Part shown: one piece after another, positions 22,512 to 29,781 of the stretch | Numbering within the stretch: the first letter of the stretch is position 1 | Layout: every line of letters begins with the position of its first letter | Source: Actinomycetales bacterium | GTDB lineage: Bacteria; Actinomycetota; Actinomycetes; Actinomycetales; Cellulomonadaceae | Direction of reading: 5' to 3' | NCBI GenBank assembly: GCA_020444245.1 | Contig: JAHLLI010000001.1 | Span: forward strand, 124,001-188,000 | DNA length: 64,000 bases | Position numbers and translations under genes: made by a program | The notes under the pieces: generated by a model | Told to the model about the DNA's origin: nothing | Seen by the model: the letters and a program-made list of their open reading frames with translations, nothing else | Database searches by the model: none

Positions 22512-23939
22512 ATGCCGAACCACGTCGTGCTCGACGAGCACTACGACTGGCGGGGGCAGTGGTGGCGACCAGAACGCCCTGACGAGATCATCGCTGGCGC
22601 TCTGACCTGGGACCCGAAAGCGGGCGGGCTGCTCGAGCTGATCGGCGGCTTCGACACCGACGAGCGTGAGCAGATCGCCCCCGGCCAGTTCAAGATCAAG
22701 CCCGGCCCGAGCGAGGTGCCGATCATCCACGGCATCGTGGACGGCCGCCCCGCCACGCTGGTGGACTGCCTGATCACGGGAAGTAGGCGCCGCTTCATGC
22801 CTATGGGAGGCGGACTGCAGCAGGACCTGAAGCCCGAGGTCGTCCTGCTGGGAACGCACCTGACGGACACATCGGCACCGGCGTTCAGGTCGGCACGGGC
22901 GTCAATCGAGGGCCTCACCGCATGGAGCGGCATCGACGCCTTCACGATCACTCGCTCGAGCTCGGGGGCCAACGGCCTCGTCGTCGACCATCCCGCCGAC
23001 GAGGGCGCCGATGTCGACGGCGACTTGTACCGGCTCGTGAGCACCACGTTCGGGCCCGACTACAGGGTTGGCCTTGCGTCGACCGAGGCGCATGCTCGGC
23101 ACCTCGTCGAGATCGAGGTGACGGCACCGCAAGCGGTCGACCTGGACTACCTGCGAAGCCGCGTCTGGTCCGTTGCCGAACTCATCTCACTCGCGCAACA
23201 TCGCCGAACCCGCCTGTTGTCGCCACGGGCCACCCTCCCGTCGACCACCACGTCCGAGCCCAGTGCAGCATGGGGCCCTTGGGTGGAGATCCTCTATCGG
23301 CAGGCCGGCGACTCGTCCGAAGAGCGCGTGGACCCAAGAGACCTGGCGTTCTGGGCCAACGAACCGAGTTTCGACGACCTGATTCGCCGCTGGAGCGGAA
23401 CGAGGGCACGGCTGAGCAATGCGATCAGCATGCTCTTGGCCTCCTGGGCACCGGGCTGGTATCTCGAGGCGCGGGTGTTGACGCTCATCACCGCCCTCGA
23501 GTCACTCGAGGCGAGTCTCGGCACCCCTCGAAGGCTCCCCGACGCCGAGTTCCGCGCCGTCAAGGAGGCTGCCGTCGCGGCCGTCCCCGCAGAACAACAG
23601 CCGTGGCTTCAGGCGATCATCCAGAACAACATCTCGCTGCAGGATCGGCTTAGGCGCCTCATCGACCTGCTTCCAGACGCGGTGCGAACGCCACTCGTCC
23701 CTTCGCCCTCCGCCTGGGCTCGGGCTGCGACCCGCGCACGGAACGAGCTCAGCCACTCAGGGCGAACCAAGCTCGATCACGAGGGCCTATTCGCGCTCGG
23801 CCAGCTCACGAGCGCGGTGGCGTACCTCCTCATCCTCAACGAGCTTGGCGTGCCGGAAGAGCGGCTGAAGAACCTCCTCACACAAGACAGCGTGATCGCC
23901 TACACCCGTCGGCTCGCCGCGGAGCACTTCTCCGACTGA
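22512..23939 (+). CDS. ApeA-like HEPN antiphage protein
   Basis: A 475-residue protein. The N-terminal region (5-330) is beta-rich, beginning YDWRGQWWRPERPDEIIAGA then GGLLELIGGF, the pattern of the ApeA N-terminal domain. The C-terminal helical domain holds RNELSHSG with R410 and H415, the Rx4H HEPN ribonuclease motif. ApeA proteins stop phage growth by abortive infection through HEPN RNase action. This assignment is from recalled domain features, not from a search. ATG at 22512 has AGGAGG. It stands alone downstream of the MNT/HEPN pair and has island-like, less GC-rich codon use. Confidence 0.78.
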   Translation: MPNHVVLDEHYDWRGQWWRPERPDEIIAGALTWDPKAGGLLELIGGFDTDEREQIAPGQFKIKPGPSEVPIIHGIVDGRPATLVDCLITGSRRRFMPMGGGLQQDLKPEVVLLGTHLTDTSAPAFRSARASIEGLTAWSGIDAFTITRSSSGANGLVVDHPADEGADVDGDLYRLVSTTFGPDYRVGLASTEAHARHLVEIEVTAPQAVDLDYLRSRVWSVAELISLAQHRRTRLLSPRATLPSTTTSEPSAAWGPWVEILYRQAGDSSEERVDPRDLAFWANEPSFDDLIRRWSGTRARLSNAISMLLASWAPGWYLEARVLTLITALESLEASLGTPRRLPDAEFRAVKEAAVAAVPAEQQPWLQAIIQNNISLQDRLRRLIDLLPDAVRTPLVPSPSAWARAATRARNELSHSGRTKLDHEGLFALGQLTSAVAYLLILNELGVPEERLKNLLTQDSVIAYTRRLAAEHFSD

Positions 23940-23968
23940 ACCGTGCCCGCGGGTCGGCAGCGGCATCC

Positions 23969-23990
23969 GGTAGCAGTTTCGGTAGCAGTT
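23969..23990 (+). repeat. integrase arm-type direct repeats, right end of element 1
   Basis: GGTAGCAGTT occurs at 23969 and 23981, again 12 bases apart, about 105 bases before the att copy at 24095. CGCCGCTGACCTG follows in both this junction and the one at 25793, so the two right ends are homologous. Confidence 0.65.
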
Positions 23991-24094
23991 TGTCTCCAGA
24001 CCGACCCCTGCCGCCCCCTACCGCCTCCGTCCGCGCACGCCGCTGACCTGCCCAAACGCATCCACTCGCACCCGCCCAAGACCCCTCCAGGCCA

Positions 24095-24150
24095 CTTGGA
24101 AAGCGTGTTGGGTTAACAGCCCTCGGGGGTTCGAATCCCCCATCGTCCGC
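24095..24150 (+). repeat. att site: second copy of tRNA-Ser 3' end
   Basis: This copy begins CTTGGAAAGCGTGTTGGG and keeps the T-arm and most of the acceptor strand, with changes in the variable arm and one acceptor mismatch (ATCGTCC for ATCCTCC). It lacks the 5' half and cannot encode a tRNA. It is attR of element 1 and the left boundary of element 2. A terminator-like hairpin (24155-24192) follows. Confidence 0.9.
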
Positions 24151-24154
24151 CACG

Positions 24155-24192
24155 GAGGCCCGTGACCCGCAGAGATGCTCGTCGCGGGCCTC
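24155..24192 (+). terminator. hairpin after middle att copy
   Basis: GAGGCCCG (24155-24162) pairs with CGGGCCTC (24185-24192). It contains the same CCCGTGACC text as the hairpin after the intact tRNA-Ser, consistent with a transferred tRNA terminator. Confidence 0.6.
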
Positions 24193-24387
24193 TCACATGT
24201 CGCCCTCGTCGAGGAACACGCTTCTACGCGGACGTCTCCCGCACAGTTGGGTGGCGGTGCGCAAGACGCGGGGTGTTGGCCAAGGTCCACCACCGAGTAC
24301 GGCGCGCGGGGCACCGCCGGAGGCGGAGCCGAGACGACACTGATTCGCTTCGGAACGAAGAGACGTCACAACCGGCCGCCGCAGCCG

Positions 24388-24479
24388 CGAGATCAGGGCC
24401 CCATCGTCCTCGAGATCAGGGGTTCGGAGCCCTCGAAATCGGGGGTTCGCGGGCCGCAAGATCGGGGACTCGCAGTAGG
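24388..24479 (+). repeat. four 23-bp tandem repeats upstream of ATPase gene
   Basis: Units start at 24388, 24411, 24434 and 24457, exactly 23 bases apart. The conserved core is CRARATCRGGGGNTCG (for example CGAGATCAGGGGTTCG), and the remaining seven bases vary. The array ends nine bases before the ATG at 24488. It is too short in period and in spacer for CRISPR. It could be an operator array or an iteron-like binding site for the encoded ATPase or for a regulator. Confidence 0.8.
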
Positions 24480-24487
24480 CTCGGTCC

Positions 24488-25750
24488 ATGGACAACGTTG
24501 AGGGCCTCGTCGACCGGCGGATCGTCGAGGTCGCCCTCGACCGCATGCGCGACGAGCCGGTCGTCCTCCTGGAAGGCCCGCGGACGGTCGGGAAGTCGAC
24601 CGCTCTGCGCGAGATCGCGCGGCGGCTCGGCGGTGAGGTCCTAGACCTCGACGACCCCGCGACCCGCGATGCGGTCGCAAGCGATCCCTCGACCATGATC
24701 CAGAGCGACCGCTTGATCTGCATCGACGAGTACCAACACGCCCCTGCCGTCCTCGACGCGATCAAGGCCCGGCTCAACCGGTCCGCCCGCCCGGGACAGT
24801 TCGTCCTGACCGGCTCCGCACGCCACGAGTCGCTGCCCGCGGCCGCCCAGGCCCTCACCGGCCGGCTGCACCGGATGACCGTGTACCCGTTGGCTCAGGC
24901 CGAGCTCGACGCCACGCGCCCCGATCTGCTGGGCAGACTGCTCGCCGGGTCGCCTGCCAGCCCGAGCGAGCTGTCGACAACCTCGCGGCAGGACTACCTC
25001 GAACGACTCACCCGCGGCGGTTTCCCCCTCGCCCTGGCCCGGCACAGCGAGGCCGCACGCAACCGGTGGTTCGACGACTACGTGCGCCTGACCCTTGAGC
25101 GCGATGTGCGCGAGCTGAGCAAGGTACGCCAGGCGCGCGCGCTACCAGCCCTGCTCGAACGCCTCGCCGGCCAGACCGCCCAGGTCCTGAACGCCACGGC
25201 AGCGGCCGCCGCGGCCGGGATCGACCCTCACACCGCGCGCGACTACATCCGGCTCCTGGAGAGCGTCTTCCTGATCCAGCTCCTGCCCGCGTGGGGGACC
25301 ACGCTCACGAGCCGGTCCGCAAACGCACCCAAGATCCACGTCCTCGATCCCGGCGTCACCGCGCGGCTGCTGCGCCTGACCCCGGACAAGCTCGCCCGCC
25401 GGGACCCGACATCGCTGACCCAGCTCGGCCACCTGCTCGAGACCTTCGTCGTTGCCGAACTGCTGAAGGAAGCGTCGTGGATGGACGGGATCGCCGGGGT
25501 CGGCCACTGGCGCACCTACGACGGGGTGGAAGTAGACCTCATCATCGAACGTGACGACGGTGCGGTCGTGGCGTTCGAGGTCAAGGCCGCGGCCAGAGTC
25601 CCCGGCGAGGACTTCCGCGGGCTGCGCAAGCTGCGCGAGGCACTGGGCGACGCCTTCCTCGCCGGAGCAGTGCTCTACACCGGGCAACGCGCTTACACCT
25701 TCGAGGATCGCCTGCACACCGTGCCCATCGACAACCTCTGGGCGTCGTAG
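24488..25750 (+). CDS. AAA ATPase with DUF4143-type C-terminal domain
   Basis: A 420-residue protein. Walker A is LLEGPRTVGKSTAL (27-40), Walker B is LICIDEYQ (76-83) and sensor 1 is FVLTGSARH. The middle has the DUF4143 winged-helix region (VFLIQLLPAWGTTLTSRS, HVLDPGVTARLLRL). The C terminus has a PD-(D/E)xK-like pattern, GVEVDLIIE then VAFEVKAA, suggesting a nuclease fold. Such ATPases are common on islands but have no settled function. ATG at 24488 lies just after the 23-bp repeat array. It is the sole gene of element 2, so it is presumably the trait retained on it, perhaps defence or a toxin-like system. Confidence 0.88.
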   Translation: MDNVEGLVDRRIVEVALDRMRDEPVVLLEGPRTVGKSTALREIARRLGGEVLDLDDPATRDAVASDPSTMIQSDRLICIDEYQHAPAVLDAIKARLNRSARPGQFVLTGSARHESLPAAAQALTGRLHRMTVYPLAQAELDATRPDLLGRLLAGSPASPSELSTTSRQDYLERLTRGGFPLALARHSEAARNRWFDDYVRLTLERDVRELSKVRQARALPALLERLAGQTAQVLNATAAAAAAGIDPHTARDYIRLLESVFLIQLLPAWGTTLTSRSANAPKIHVLDPGVTARLLRLTPDKLARRDPTSLTQLGHLLETFVVAELLKEASWMDGIAGVGHWRTYDGVEVDLIIERDDGAVVAFEVKAAARVPGEDFRGLRKLREALGDAFLAGAVLYTGQRAYTFEDRLHTVPIDNLWAS

Positions 25751-25792
25751 AGACCCAGCGCGACCACACCCGCCACCGCCCGGCGATGCCGC

Positions 25793-25814
25793 GGTAGCAG
25801 TCTCGGTAGCAGTC
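25793..25814 (+). repeat. integrase arm-type direct repeats, right end of element 2
   Basis: GGTAGCAGTC occurs at 25793 and 25805, 12 bases apart, about 105 bases before the third tRNA fragment. Spacing and orientation match the element 1 right end. The rest of the roughly 300-base stretch from 25751 to 26053 holds only the att copy and its hairpin. Confidence 0.65.
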
Positions 25815-25918
25815 GAGATCCACGCCGATCCCGCCGCCCGGGTCCGTCGATGTTCGCCGACGCCGCTGACCTGCATCCACGCACCACACCGCCCGCCGTG
25901 CCCCACACCGTCGAACGA

Positions 25919-25973
25919 CTTGGAAAGCGTGTTGGGTCAACAGCCCACGGGGTTCGAATCCCCCATCCTCCGC
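25919..25973 (+). repeat. att site: third copy of tRNA-Ser 3' end
   Basis: CTTGGAAAGCGTGTTGGG, the T-arm and a perfect acceptor strand (ATCCTCC) are present, but there is no 5' half. This is the outermost right junction, probably derived from the tRNA gene resident before any insertion. Confidence 0.9.
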
Positions 25974-25987
25974 TCTTGATCAAGACG

Positions 25988-26027
25988 AAGGGCCCGTGAC
26001 CTTCGGCGACGTGGGTGGCGGGCCCTT
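25988..26027 (+). terminator. hairpin after third tRNA-Ser fragment
   Basis: AAGGGCCCG (25988-25996) pairs perfectly with CGGGCCCTT (26019-26027). It is the strongest of the three related hairpins and was probably the original chromosomal tRNA-Ser terminator. Confidence 0.7.
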
Positions 26028-26053
26028 CGGCGTCGGTGGGCCAGGTGGCGCGG

Positions 26054-26395
26054 TCAGTCGCCGACGAGCCGACGCACAGCGATCTCCCGAGCTCCCGGCG
26101 GAAGGGCCCACTCGGCCACGCTCGCACCGCACTCCAACAGGACGATCTCGGCATCGGGTGCCACGCCCCACGCCTCACGCCCGGTCGGGTGCCGGAGGCC
26201 CGGCCGGACACCGTCCACCACCAGGTGGACGCCGTGGTGCTCGAGGCGGCCGGGGGCGATCTCCCAAGCCCCGTGGATCCACTCGTGGCTCAGCCCACGG
26301 AGCGGAGGAGCGGAGAAGCACCCGCGGCGGCTACTCGGCCGGAGCCGACCGCGCGGCGAGCGCGATGCCAGGCGCGACGAGTCGCCGGACAGCAC
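26054..26395 (-). CDS. small hypothetical protein at island flank, start uncertain
   Basis: The last 78 codons (from about 26290 down to the TGA at 26054) have strongly biased GC third positions and encode a plausible folded segment beginning HEWIHGAWEIAPGRLEHH, with later parts WGVAPDAEIVLLECG and REIAVRRLVGD. No ATG or GTG lies near that segment. GTG at 26395 is the nearest upstream start and overlaps the end of the monooxygenase gene on the same strand by about 65 bases. An open frame extends to 26419. The gene may start at a rare codon or be a truncated remnant. The family is not recognised. Confidence 0.45.
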   Translation of the reverse strand: MLSGDSSRLASRSPRGRLRPSSRRGCFSAPPLRGLSHEWIHGAWEIAPGRLEHHGVHLVVDGVRPGLRHPTGREAWGVAPDAEIVLLECGASVAEWALPPGAREIAVRRLVGD

Positions 26396-27479
26396 GGCCT
26401 CCGCTCGTCGCCGGCGCAAGCCCCAGGACCGCGTCGCGCATCCGCGCCACCCGGGGACCGCCCGTGTGCGCCACCCGTCCGATCAGGCGTGAGCTGAGCT
26501 GCACGCGCCGCACACGACGAGAGCGCATCCGCGCGTAGCGCTCCAGGGCGCCGTCCACACCTCCCCGCAGGGCGAGCGCCACCGCCAGGGCGTCCTCGAT
26601 CGCCATCGCAGCGCCCTGCCCCTGGTTGGGCGTCATCGCATGGGCGGCATCGCCCAGGAGGAGCACCCGCCCGCTCCCCCACACCGGCCGGTCCAGCTCG
26701 ATGAGGTCGTGGTGCAGTGGCGGCAGCGCCTCGAGCGCCTCGATCACCCGGCCGGCGACGCCCTCGTACCCGGCGAACCACCTGCGGATCGTGCTGACCT
26801 CGGTCGGCCCGGGTTCGCCTTGTGGTGCGGTGCGCACGAGGTAGTAGTACGCGGAGCCCCCGCCGGTCGGCACGACGCCCACCCGCGTACCGGTACCCCA
26901 GGCCTCCACCGCCGTCGCCCCGCCCGACCACGGCGTGAAGCCGCGCCAGCAGGTCGTGCCCGAGTAGCGCAGCCGACGTGGCCCTACGACGATCTCCCGC
27001 ACGGCCGAGCGCAGTCCGTCGGCACCGATCACCACGTCGACGTGCCGCACGGTCTCCCCCCAGCGGGCCGCGACTCGTGCGCCTGTGCCGTCGGCCGAGG
27101 CCACCGGCTCGACCGCCTCGACACGCCTGCCGTGCACGATCTCGACCGAGGCCGGCAACGCCTCGGCCAGGGCAGCGTGCAGAGCCGGCCTGGGCACACC
27201 GACGGTCGGGCCATCGCTCCCCGCCAAGTCGGCGACGAACCACGCGCGCCCGGTCGCGGGACGCACCTCGGACCGGTCGATCACCCGGCCGATACCGGTG
27301 AGGTCCACCCCGAGCCGGCGCAGGACGTGCACCGCGTTCGGCGCCAGGACGATGCCGGACCCGACCGCCTCGAACCGCGGGGCCTGCTCCACCACGGTGA
27401 CGCGGTGCCCCTCCTGCGCCAGGGCGAGGGCCGTGGTCAGCCCGCCGATGCCCCCACCGACCACCAGGGCGTTCGTCAT
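26331..27479 (-). CDS. FAD-dependent monooxygenase
   Basis: A 382-residue class A flavoprotein hydroxylase. The dinucleotide fold is ALVVGGGIGGLTTALALA (4-21) with Glu at the end of the second strand (VTVVEQAPRF), the middle motif is VDVVIGADGLRSAVRE, and the FAD ribityl-binding motif is LLLGDAAHAMTPNQGQG. These are the signatures of PHBH-like monooxygenases acting on aromatic or polyketide substrates. ATG at 27479 overlaps the stop of the TetR gene (ATGA), so both are made from one autoregulated transcript. The substrate is unknown. Roles in antibiotic inactivation or aromatic degradation are both possible. Confidence 0.9.
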   Translation of the reverse strand: MTNALVVGGGIGGLTTALALAQEGHRVTVVEQAPRFEAVGSGIVLAPNAVHVLRRLGVDLTGIGRVIDRSEVRPATGRAWFVADLAGSDGPTVGVPRPALHAALAEALPASVEIVHGRRVEAVEPVASADGTGARVAARWGETVRHVDVVIGADGLRSAVREIVVGPRRLRYSGTTCWRGFTPWSGGATAVEAWGTGTRVGVVPTGGGSAYYYLVRTAPQGEPGPTEVSTIRRWFAGYEGVAGRVIEALEALPPLHHDLIELDRPVWGSGRVLLLGDAAHAMTPNQGQGAAMAIEDALAVALALRGGVDGALERYARMRSRRVRRVQLSSRLIGRVAHTGGPRVARMRDAVLGLAPATSGGRAVRRLVAPGIALAARSAPAE

Positions 27480-28063
27480 GCGTCGACCTCCTTGAGGAAC
27501 CGGACGAGCAGAGTGCGGAGCAGGGCGGGTTGCGTCGCCCGGTCGACCTCTCCGCGCAGCCCCGACACGAGGACCCCGAAGTACAGGGCGAAGAACCCGG
27601 CGAAGACCTCGTCTCCCGCGATCGGCGGGAGCGCTCCGGCCGCGACCGCGTCGTCGGCGAGGGCGGTGACCCAGCTGCGGAAGTCGGCCATCCGGCGGCT
27701 CGACGGGCCCTGCGGATCCGCCTCGAAGACGGACGCGGCGATCACCTGGCGGGACAGGTCGGGATCGGCCCAGTACGCGTCGTACAGACAGGTGCTGAGG
27801 TGCACGAGCTGATCGACCAGGCCGGAGGCGGGCAGGCCCCCGCGAGCGGTGGCCAGCGCTGCCTCGACCGTCTCGTCCAGCAGCGTCTCGGCGAGCCGGG
27901 CCATGGTCGGGAAGTGCAGGAACACCGTGCCCACCGCGACGCCTGCCTCCGCGGCGATGTGGCGCGCCGTGGTCTCCGCAAGGCCCTGGCGGGCGATCAC
28001 GGTGCGCGCGGCAGCGACCAGCCGGGCGTGGGTGTGCTGCTTCTGGGCGGCTCTGGTCGGCAT
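27476..28063 (-). CDS. TetR family regulator of the monooxygenase operon
   Basis: A 195-residue TetR protein with the N-terminal helix-turn-helix TARHIAAEAGVAVGTVFLHF (about 35-54) and an all-helical ligand domain. ATG at 28063 (MPTRAAQKQHT) is preferred over ATG at 28075 because the -10 box (TATGCT, minus strand 28076-28071) covers the latter and predicts a leaderless transcript starting at 28063-28064. Twin palindromes overlap the promoter, so it represses itself and the downstream monooxygenase. The inducer is unknown. Confidence 0.88.
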   Translation of the reverse strand: MPTRAAQKQHTHARLVAAARTVIARQGLAETTARHIAAEAGVAVGTVFLHFPTMARLAETLLDETVEAALATARGGLPASGLVDQLVHLSTCLYDAYWADPDLSRQVIAASVFEADPQGPSSRRMADFRSWVTALADDAVAAGALPPIAGDEVFAGFFALYFGVLVSGLRGEVDRATQPALLRTLLVRFLKEVDA

Positions 28064-28068
28064 TTCGC

Positions 28069-28098
28069 TGAGCATACTCAGTGAGCAGACTCAGTCAA
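28069..28098 (-). promoter_or_regulatory. promoter and twin TetR operators
   Basis: On the minus strand the -35 is TTGACT (28098-28093), the spacer is 16 bases and the -10 is TATGCT (28076-28071). Two 12-bp palindromes, TGAGCATACTCA (28069-28080) and TGAGCAGACTCA (28082-28093), start 13 bases apart and cover the spacer and -10. Two dimers could bind side by side. Confidence 0.7.
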
Positions 28099-28144
28099 GG
28101 TCGAGCAGGCCCACCCCGTGGCCCCACCGGCGTAGCGTGGCCAC

Positions 28145-29146
28145 ATGGGCGGCCGGACCGCGCAGATCGACCCGGGCACCGTCTCGTGGCTGCTCGACGG
28201 TGACGACCCCTCGGTGCGCTATCTCACGCTGACGAACCTCCTCGGCGTGCCGCCCGACGACCCCGACGTCGTGGCCGCGCGGGCGGCGATCATGACCGAG
28301 GGCACGGTGCCCCGCATCCTCGCCGCGCAGCTCGACGACGGGCACTGGGAGGGCCGCGACCGCTTCTACACCGGCAAGTACCGGGGCACGGTCTGGCAGC
28401 TGGTGATCCTCGCGGAGCTGGTCGCCGACGGCGATGACCCGCGGGTGCGCGCCGCTTGCGAGGCGATCCTGCGCGACTCCCAGGACCGCGAGTCGGGCGC
28501 CTTCTCGACGGCGCGCGCCAAGCGGGACGGCGGGGGTCTGCACCGCCAGGTGATCCCGTGCCTGACCGGCAACATGGTGTGGAGCCTCGTCCGGCTCGGC
28601 ATGGCGGACGACCCGCGCGTGCAGCGCGCGGTCGACTGGATCGCCACCTACCAGCGGTTCGACGACGGCGACGGCGACGCCCCCACCGGCTGGCCCTACG
28701 AGCCGTACGAGATCTGCTGGGGGCGGCACACCTGCCACATGGGCGTGGTCAAAGCGCTCAAGGCGCTCGCCACGATCCCGGCGGACCGCCGCTCCCCCGA
28801 GGTCGAGCGGACCCTGGCGGACGGCGCCGAGTTCCTCCTGCGCCACCACGTCCACAAGCGCAGCCACGACCTGACCCAGGACTCCAAGCCCGGCTGGCGG
28901 CGGTTCGGGTTCCCGCTGATGTACCAGACGGACGTGCTCGAGATCCTCGGGATCCTCACCTCGCTCGGCTACCGCGACGAGCGGATGGCCGAGGCGTTGG
29001 ACCTGGTCGCCGGCAAGGCCGATGCGGACGGCCGCTGGCGTCTGGCCAGCACGTTCAACGACCGGTTCGTGGTGCCCATCGAGACCAAGGGCGAGCCCAG
29101 CCGATGGGTGACGCTCAGGGCTCTGCAGGTGCTGTCGGCCGCGTGA
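28145..29146 (+). CDS. prenyltransferase/squalene-oxidase-repeat-like protein
   Basis: A 333-residue soluble helical protein. Repeated segments such as GKYRGTVWQLVILAELVADGDD, LTGNMVWSLVRLGMADDPRV and MYQTDVLEILGILTSLGY match the alpha/alpha-barrel repeat of terpenoid cyclases and prenyltransferases. The catalytic DxDD motif of squalene-hopene cyclases is not seen, so cyclase activity is unlikely. A conserved ICWGRHTCHMG segment has Cys/His residues that could bind zinc or iron. Similar proteins are often labelled nitrogen-fixation related without evidence. The -10 TAGCGT (28133-28138) lies six bases before the ATG, so it is likely leaderless. Its 3' end overlaps the convergent TetR gene by 32 bases. 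Confidence 0.7.
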   Translation: MGGRTAQIDPGTVSWLLDGDDPSVRYLTLTNLLGVPPDDPDVVAARAAIMTEGTVPRILAAQLDDGHWEGRDRFYTGKYRGTVWQLVILAELVADGDDPRVRAACEAILRDSQDRESGAFSTARAKRDGGGLHRQVIPCLTGNMVWSLVRLGMADDPRVQRAVDWIATYQRFDDGDGDAPTGWPYEPYEICWGRHTCHMGVVKALKALATIPADRRSPEVERTLADGAEFLLRHHVHKRSHDLTQDSKPGWRRFGFPLMYQTDVLEILGILTSLGYRDERMAEALDLVAGKADADGRWRLASTFNDRFVVPIETKGEPSRWVTLRALQVLSAA

Positions 29147-29747
29147 TCGGGGCGCCGACCTGCAACCCGCGCTCGAGCAGGTCGAGGCACCGGTCCAGGA
29201 CGTCACGCAGCGGCCCGGCGAAGCCGGTGCCGTGCCAGTGGTGCAGCCCGCCGAGCAGCGCGCCCACCACGACGTGGGCGAGCACCTGGACCTCGAGGTC
29301 GTCCGCGGGCCGGGCCAGGCGCGCCGCGAAGACCTCGCCGAGCGTCTCCGACGCGGCGTAGACCTGGCGCGCCAGGGCCGCCTCGAGCGCGGGGTCGGAC
29401 ATCACGTGCCGCATCTGTCGACGGGTCCGCTCCTCGTCGTCACCGACGAGGTGGTCCATCACGGCGCGCAGCACCTGGCGCGTGACGTCCACGGGTGAGC
29501 CCCCCGCGGCGTCGTCGAGCCGGGAGTCCGAGACGTCGAACTCGAACTCCCCCAGCAGGACGATCTGCTCCTTGGAGCCGAAGTAGCGGTAGACGCTGCT
29601 GGGCGAGACGTCGGAAGCCTCCGCGATCTGCTCGACGGTCACCGCCTCGTACCCACGCTCGTCGAACAGGTCCAGGGCCACGGCCTGGATCCGCGCCATG
29701 GCGGCCGCGCGCTTGCGGTGGCGCAGGCCGACGTCCGCGTCTGTCAT
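29115..29747 (-). CDS. TetR family regulator of ABC exporter
   Basis: A 210-residue TetR protein. The DNA-binding domain reads VTVEQIAEASDVSPSSVYRYF (about 36-56) and is followed by GSKEQIV. ATG at 29747 gives MTDADVGLRHRKRAAAMARIQ. It is divergent from an ABC-2 exporter operon starting at 29847, with large inverted repeats between them, so it very likely represses the exporter and itself until a toxic ligand binds. Its 3' end overlaps the neighbouring convergent gene. Confidence 0.9.
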   Translation of the reverse strand: MTDADVGLRHRKRAAAMARIQAVALDLFDERGYEAVTVEQIAEASDVSPSSVYRYFGSKEQIVLLGEFEFDVSDSRLDDAAGGSPVDVTRQVLRAVMDHLVGDDEERTRRQMRHVMSDPALEAALARQVYAASETLGEVFAARLARPADDLEVQVLAHVVVGALLGGLHHWHGTGFAGPLRDVLDRCLDLLERGLQVGAPITRPTAPAEP

Positions 29748-29781
29748 GCCCCAAGCGTACGACCCTGATCGCCGCTACCAA

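Larger units (their letters stand above)
17395..24150. mobile_element. integrative element 1 at tRNA-Ser
   Basis: The element is bounded by the 3' half of the tRNA-Ser gene (attL core, 17395-17448) and an imperfect copy at 24095-24150 (attR). Inside both ends lie paired GGTAGCAGTT repeats. It carries a tyrosine integrase and an excisionase-like gene, a nucleotidyltransferase/HEPN pair, an ApeA-like HEPN gene and a 646-residue protein of unknown role. The cargo has more A/T-rich codons than the chromosome around it, consistent with transfer. There are no replication, packaging or conjugation genes, so this is a small defence-bearing island rather than a complete phage or ICE. Confidence 0.85.
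24151..25973. mobile_element. integrative element 2, integrase-less
   Basis: The element is bounded on the left by the att copy at 24095-24150 and on the right by another copy at 25919-25973. It has the paired GGTAGCAGTC arm repeats only at the right end and contains one clear gene, a DUF4143-type ATPase. It has no integrase, so it is either a decayed older insertion or a cis-mobilised satellite that uses the element 1 integrase. Confidence 0.7.

Noticed and set aside
24095-24150. Possible second tRNA-Ser gene
   Set aside because: It lacks the 5' acceptor strand, D-arm and half of the anticodon stem. It is an attachment-site copy, as is 25919-25973.
24388-24479. Possible CRISPR array
   Set aside because: The unit is 23 bases including the variable part, with no unique spacers of about 30 bases and no cas genes in the window.
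28145-29146. Annotation as a nitrogen-fixation protein or functional squalene cyclase
   Set aside because: No P-loop or iron-sulfur nitrogenase motif is present and the DxDD cyclase motif is absent. Only the barrel repeat is supported.
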